Of a DNA stretch of 64,000 nucleotides, positions 58,134-64,000 are shown piece after piece. Under the pieces are notes generated by a model that worked only from the letters and a program-made list of their open reading frames with translations, did no database searches and was not told the DNA's origin. Origin of the DNA: Glebionis coronaria (lineage: Eukaryota > Streptophyta > Magnoliopsida > Asterales > Asteraceae). The stretch is from the NCBI GenBank assembly GCA_025667525.1, contig CM046882.1:218162592-218226591 (forward strand), read 5' to 3'. How positions within the stretch are numbered: the stretch's first letter is position 1; every line of letters starts with the position of its first letter. The position numbers were made by a program, and so were the translations under genes.

Positions 58134-60062
58134 TGTTTTCTTTATGTGTAGGGCATTCAAAAGCAGTTTAATGACTATGGATATTGGGATAGTGGATGCT
58201 CACATGACGGGGAAGGAAGATTATTTGAAAAACTTTACCCCCATTAAGGACGGTGAGAAAGTGTACTTTGGAGGAGGATATGGAAGCATTACTGGCAAAG
58301 GCACTCTTATCACCAACAATTTGTGTTTTGAGAACGTATTTCTGGTAAAAGAATTTTATTATAATCTGTTTAGCATATCACAAGTTTGTGATAACAAAAA
58401 TAAGGTTCTTTTCACTCATACAGAATGCTTAGTGTTAAGCAAAGATTTTAAAATACGTGATGAGAAATTCATTGATTATAGAACACCTAGGCATAAGGAC
58501 ATTAATAATGTGAATCTTAATGGAATTAGGATGAATAATAATATGTCATGTCTATATGCTAAGGCTTCAGTATATGAGAGTAATCTTTGGCACATAAGGT
58601 TAGGGCACAATAATTTTAAGAACATAAATAGACTTGTGAGACATGGTTTAGTTGATGGTTTGCCTGAAAAGGCTTTCCCCAATGATCATTCTTGTGTTGC
58701 ATGCCTTAAAGGCAAGCAACACAAAGTCTTCTTAAAGTGTAAACTCGTGAATTCTAGTTCTAAACCACTTCACTTGCTACATATGGACTTGTTTGGTCCA
58801 ACTAATATATAAAGCTTAAATGGTAAATCTTATTGTTTTGTCATAACTAATGATTTTTCTAGATTTACTTGGACTTTCTTTTTGGCTTTGAAAAGTGAAA
58901 CTGCTGATGTTTTGATTAACTTTATTACCTAATTAGAGAAAAAGATTGGGATAGAGGTTAAAATACTTAGAAGTGATAATGGTGGTGAGTTTAGAAATAA
59001 CCTGTTAGATGACTTTTGTGCCAAGAAAGGGATTACTAGGCAGTTTAGTGTAGCTAGAACCCCACAACAAATGGGGTGGCTGAAAGGAAGAATAGAACAC
59101 TCATAGAAGAAGCTAGGACAATGTTGGCTGATGCTCACTTTCCTATTGCATTTTGGGTTGAGGCTATGAATACAACTTGTTATGTTCAGAATAGGGCATT
59201 GATCAACAAAATCCACAATAAGACACCTTATGAGCTATTTTGGAGTAGGAAACCTAATATTGGTTTTCTTAAACCCTTTGGTTGTCATGTAGTTGTCTTA
59301 GATACTAGTGATGCCTTAGGAAAGTTTAGTTATACAGGTGATGAAGGCTATTTTATAGGCTATTTAGTGCAGATTATAGGATATAGGGTTTACCATAAGA
59401 AAGAAAAATGTATACTTGAAAAGGTACATGTTAGATTTTTAAAAATGTAAACCTAGTGATCCTAAAAGTAGACCAAATTGGTTATTTGACTTGGAACCTC
59501 TATCTAGAACCTTAAATTATATGCCTTTTACTAATCCAGACATTTTGAAGGTAAATTCAAATGTTGTGGAAGAACCAGTTGTTGAAATTTCAGGTATACA
59601 GGTTGATAAGGAGATAGGATCACATGCAAACAAATCAGCACCCATACTTGAGTATGTTACCATTCCTATATGGACAGATGCATTTGCTGCTGCTGCTGCT
59701 GGAAAGGAAAAAGGTGGTCCACAAGTAACACCTCTTGATGAAAACATGCATGAATCTTCAAGTGCTGACAAAGGAAAATCTGGCGCTGATGGGTCAAATT
59801 CAGGCGTTGATGGCTCAAACGTTGACAACACCAATTTAGGCGTTGACAACTCTTTTGACCATTTATTTTCATCCAATGTTTTTAAACAAGGTGAACCTTC
59901 AGTAGTACATGAAGAGGTTCATTCAGATGATGATGGAAGATAATTTGAAGATGATATTGGCAACTTGGAGACTGAAATTAAAGACAACACAATTATTGAA
60001 GGAGGAATGCTTACATCTACTATCAAGAATCACCCTTCTTCTCTAATTATCGGTGATGTGAT
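58134..60062 (+). pseudogene. copia B protease-integrase-linker (broken)
   Basis: A 5-bp loss at about 58195-58200 removes part of the protease signature after DSGCS. The integrase zinc region keeps all ligands (WHIRLGHNNF, CVACLKGKQH). The core is interrupted at 58810 after MDLFGPTNI. It continues with RSDNGGEF near 58970 and with ERKNRTL after a shift at about 59070. The linker (59491-59943) has a five-Ala run (eight in A) and the same motif-encoded SADK, GVDG and GVDN groups. A stop at 59941 ends it. Confidence 0.87.
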
Positions 60063-61785
60063 GTCTCCTGTAAAAACTAAAAGGTATCATCAGAATCATG
60101 AATGATTTATTGCCAATATCCACAAGAAGGTTGATACCCCTCTTGTTCAGGCATGTTTGTTTGCTTGTTTTCTGTCACAACATGAACCCAAAAAGATATC
60201 TGACGCTCTCAAAGAACCAAGTTGGGTGGAATAAATTCAAGATGAGCTTCACCAATTTGCTACTCAAGATGTTTGGGAGTTAGTTGATTGTCCCAGATAT
60301 GTTAGACCTATAGGGACAAAATGGGTTCTTAGAAACAAAAAGGATGAGAGAGGGATTGTGGTCAGAAACAAGATACGTTTAGTTGCTCAAGGCTATACAC
60401 AAGAGGAAGGGATAGACTATGAAGAGGTGTTTGCACCTGTTGCAAGGATTGAAGCAATAAGGATTTTCCTAGCCTATGCCTCTTGCATAGGCTTCACAGT
60501 TTATCAAATGGATGTAAAGAGTGATTTTCTCTATGGCACAATTACAAAGGAGGTTTATGTAATGCAGCCTCCTGGTTTTGAAGATTCAGAACATCCAGAG
60601 AAGGTGTATAGAGTGAAGAAATCAATGTATGGACTTCATCAAGCCCCAAGAGCATGGTATGGCACATTGTCCACCTATCTGGTGGAAAATGGATTCAAGA
60701 GGGGCACCATAGATCTGACTTTGTTTACCAAGAAGACTGGAAAGGACTTCTTACTTGTTCAGGTCTATGTGGATGATATCATCTTTAGCTCTTCAAGTCC
60801 AAAGATGAGTGAAGACTTTTCCAAGCTCATGAAAGACATGTTCAAGATGAGTACAATAGGTGAGATGAAAGTTTTTCTAGGGTTACAAGTTCAGAAGAAA
60901 GAAGATGGTATCTTCATCTCTCAAGACAAATATGTAGTAGAGATCTTGAAGAAGTTTGGCTTTTCTCCACATGAAAAATGGGCTAGCACACCCATGGATA
61001 GGGAACACCCTTGGGGAAAGGTTGGAGATGGAAAAGAGGTGGATATTAGGCATTATAGATCAATGATTGGATCATTGATGTATCTTACATCTTCTAGACC
61101 TGACATTATGTCTGTTATGTGTGCATGTGCACGCCATCAAGTGACTCCCAAAGAGTGTCATCTTCATGCTGTCAAGAGGACTTTTAGGTACCTTAGGTTC
61201 TATCCTACCTTAGGATTATGGTATCCAGAGGATTATCCATTGGAGCTTATTGCATATTCAGACAGTGATTATGGGGGTGACAAGTTTGATAGAAAATCCA
61301 CAATTGGTGGATGCCAATTTCTTGGGAGTAGGTTGATATCTTGGCAATGCGAGAAACAAACAGTGGTGGCCAACTCTAAAACTGAAGCAGAATATGTAGC
61401 TGCAGCTGCTTGTTGTGGACAAGTCTTATGGATTCAGAACCAACTGTTGGATTACGGGTATAATTTCATGCATACCAAGATTTTTGTAGGCAATAACAAT
61501 ACTTTATGCATTATTAAAAATCTTGTACATCATTCTAAAACAAAACACATAGAAATTAGACATCATTTTATAAGAGATTGTTTTGAAAAAGGTTTAGTAC
61601 AACCAGATAGGGTTGACACAGAGGAAAATGTGGCGGATTTATTAACTAAACCTTTTGATACTAGGAGATTGCAATACTTGGTAACAAGTATTGGAATGAT
61701 CGATCTTACCGAATATGTGTTTTTGGGACTTATTGTAAAAGTATGTACAGGATATGCATTGTTATTGGTCTTTGTACAAAATTAG
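60063..61785 (+). pseudogene. copia B reverse transcriptase-RNase H (475 codons open, N-terminal lesions)
   Basis: RT begins near MSPVKTK-type sequence at 60060. A frameshift near 60100 and the stop TAA at 60232-60234 (an Ala codon, GCA, in A) precede an open frame to 61785. That frame has [14 protein letters not shown], the YVDD box ([10 protein letters not shown]), [10 protein letters not shown] and TEAEYVA of RNase H. The end passes the A terminator by 20 codons ([11 protein letters not shown]). One residue of interest is Gly in VGNNNTLC, where A has Asp (VDNNSTLC). Confidence 0.88.
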
Positions 61786-62892
61786 GTTTTCCACTTTATT
61801 TATCTAACGCTGACAAAGGTTATTTTAACGCTGATAAGTGTTAAAATAAGGTTGACAACAATATGTTAGTTTTGTGGTTTTTGATCTAATGATGCAGGCA
61901 TTGTTCACATTGTACAAATAGATACATAGTTGTTTATGAATCCTTGGAGCTTACTTGGAGCATGTTCAAGTTTATGGATTATGGTTGGAATATTTATATT
62001 CCTATCTTGACATAAATTTTTCTTTCATGCATTTTATTTAGCAACTTGTATATCTTATTTTAAGGGGAGGTTTAGGAAACCTATAGGACTTTTTGGGTAT
62101 TCATATAATACTCTTATCACAAATCTAGATTGTGTCCACTAGTGAGTACGAGTTAGTTTACTAAATCGTGAGGCACTGTAGCATGCAAAGTTGATATACT
62201 TTGTACGTTGCCAAGACTTTTTGACCTAGAATTGGATGTGGTCTGTTGGGAGACTTGGGTATGATTTTTATTGGGCTTACCTGGGAAGTTACAAAGGATT
62301 TATAAGATAACTTCATTGTTAAGAAATTTGGTTAGAAAGGGACACTTAAGGACAATTATGTCTATCTTGCTTAAGCAAGTGTGCATGATTGGACAGTGCT
62401 TTCCACCCTATGGTAATTTTCAGTCTATAGGTTATCTTCACTAGGATAAATTACTTTGTTAAGGTCCCTTTTCTTTTTTATTATTTTTATTTTTGGACGC
62501 TGACAGTTTCATTTCCAAATGTTGTTAGGACCAATTTTGACGTTGACATGGCAAAATCCATCGTTGACAAGAATATAGCCGTTAGGGGTTGTTGAGTTAT
62601 TTTTTCCCGTTGATAAACATTGGATCCTACCTAGTTGTTATTTTTACGAAAATTTAGGCCGTAATGTTATGAGTTGGTAACTTTTTATTAATGCACAAGA
62701 TAAGTTATATATTTTCAAGATTTTAATCATTATATTTTGAAAATAACTGCCTCATCTTTGACCAATCACATGTTTTCACCTATCCTATATATTTGGCTCA
62801 TTCTTTTGAAACAGTGTAACTGTTTATTCTTGTCTAACTAAATTTTCACACACATTCATCTTTCAGAACATTTATCACAGCTTTATGCATCA
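61786..62892 (+). other. conserved non-coding block of copia B
   Basis: No gene is seen. It parallels 49504-50759 of A: motifs near 61806 and 61829, the purine tract TTTTAAGGGGAGGTTTAGG near 62040, a perfect palindrome CTTGCTTAAGCAAG at 62366-62379, a second motif group (about 62500-62610), then CCAAT (62762) and TATATAT (62786) 107 bp before the accessory ORF. Confidence 0.75.
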
Positions 62893-64000
62893 ATGGCGCC
62901 TAAGTTTAAACCAAATGATTTGCAATTAGGGTTCAGAAGTCAGCACAACATGGTTGCCTATTTAGAGGCTGACAATTCCGTGTTTCCCCAATATACTCAG
63001 ATGGTGGAGTATTTAAATGCATCCCCAATAAGGTATGCACTTTCTCATGCTCCTATTATCCATGTCACTCATATTAAACAGTTTTGGAATACTGTCACTT
63101 CCTCAACGGTTAATAATGTGACTACATTGACTGCTAGAGTCCATGGGCTTTCATGGGTGGTTACTGAAGCCTTGGTTCGCCAGGATTTGCATCTTGATGA
63201 TGCATATAGTATAACCACCCTACCCATTGGCGAGTTAGAACAAGGACTTCGAGCTTTGGGTTATCCTTTCCCTAAAGAGGGAACTTTAAACAAATATTCA
63301 AAACAGGGATTTCCCCCAGCTTGGAAGTACTTGATACATGTCATTCTTCAATGTTTGAGTCCCAAATATACTGCACACAATGATATTAACAGATCTATTG
63401 GGAGTGCCATTGTCTCTATTGCTACTGGGCAAAAATATAATTTTTCTAAAATGATTTTTGATGGCATGTGTCATAAAAAGGGTAGCAAGATGACTCTTGC
63501 TTACCCAAGATTTTTGTAAATGGTGTTTGATGAACAAATATATTACACTATGGATCACAATGATTTTTATAAGATCCCTGTGCAAAAGAAAGCAATTTTT
63601 GGAAATATGAATACACCACCAAACAGAGACTTACCCCTTACCTAAGCCATGCTTGCTGTTATTGCAGCAGCACAACCTCAACCAGACCTACTACCACAAC
63701 CAGACCCATTACCTGAACCATCACCATCACCCCAGCATATGGAAATTGACCAAGATCCCTTCAACGCTGACACGTTAAACGTAGGCGTTGACACTCCAAA
63801 TCTAAACGCTGACACCCTTTTACACCAAACCCAAACACCCCTTAACCTCCAAACTGAAACCCAATCCACATCATCTTCTACACCCCATGATTTAGGATGG
63901 AAAAACGCCAAAGGACTACTGGAGTGTTCTCGTCTAGTGGTCCTAACCATGTTGCAGAGAGAACCACCACCACAAGTGTGGTTGGTGACATGGGTGGGGC
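62893..64000 (+). pseudogene. copia B accessory 3' ORF, start (runs off the window)
   Basis: The ATG at 62893 (MAPKFKPNDLQLGFRSQHN) opens 208 codons homologous to the N-terminal domain of the A accessory protein, with IKQFWNTV, VTEALVRQDLHL, LRALGYPF, KYLIHVILQCLSPK and FSKMIFDGM conserved. A TAA at 63517 and another at 63643 stand at codons likely to have been Gln. The frame then continues into the Pro-rich spacer and motif-encoded NADT/GVDT groups (about 63762-63815). Confidence 0.8.

Larger units (their letters stand above)
54734..64000 (+). mobile_element. copia element B, truncated by the window end
   Basis: This second + strand copy of the same copia family starts only 325 bp after A. 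LTR, PBS, gag, AP-IN, RT-RH, non-coding block and the start of the accessory ORF are present in the same order as in A; the 3' LTR is outside. It carries many more stops and shifts than A. The gag start codon has become ATA and the protease has a 5-bp deletion. Confidence 0.93.

Overview
The window contains no ordinary host gene that I can recognise. It is a nest of LTR retrotransposons and looks like intergenic heterochromatin of a large flowering-plant genome. The Ty1/copia Gag and the 3' accessory protein resemble polyproteins I remember from Asteraceae (Tanacetum/Artemisia-type) genomes. That family assignment is recall, not a search. There are no bacterial-style operons, rRNA, tRNA or CRISPR.

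Layout, left to right. (1) 1-5437: the 3' end of a degenerate Ty3/gypsy element on the + strand, with a 3.45-kb LTR. (2) 5438-7206: fragments of older repeats. (3) 7207-20819: copia element C on the minus strand, target duplication GTAAA, inserted into a MITE-like repeat. Its gag carries a 2,984-bp gypsy solo LTR (16866-19849, duplication AGAGC). (4) 20820-23949: old repeat remnants. (5) 23950 to at least 54733: element E on the minus strand, probably non-autonomous. It has a 1.6-kb 3' LTR, a 407-codon Gag/plant-transposon-like ORF and two related small Ser/Pro-rich ORFs. Three younger elements sit inside it: gypsy D (26516-38873, minus, duplication AGGTA), copia A (42412-54408, plus, duplication TATTT) and copia B (54734 to beyond the window end, plus).

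Copies A, B and C belong to one copia family with an unusual design. Gag is very long, with two distant CCHC knuckles. AP-IN-RT-RH lies in another frame than Gag. A roughly 1-kb non-coding block is conserved, followed by a CCAAT/TATA pair, and then by a roughly 1,020-codon accessory ORF before the 3' LTR. A is the youngest measurable copy (LTRs differ by about 9 substitutions and one indel in 525 bp). C is older (about 34 differences in about 505 bp). All three copies are inactivated by stops and frameshifts, so any activity would need trans factors.

The most striking signal is an octamer, CGYTGACA, arranged in arrays with 21-bp spacing (sometimes 15 bp). The arrays recur on one strand in the LTR, Gag, the IN-RT linker, the non-coding block and the accessory ORF. 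Because the same spacing holds in non-coding and coding DNA, I read it as a nucleic-acid motif of the element and not only a peptide repeat.
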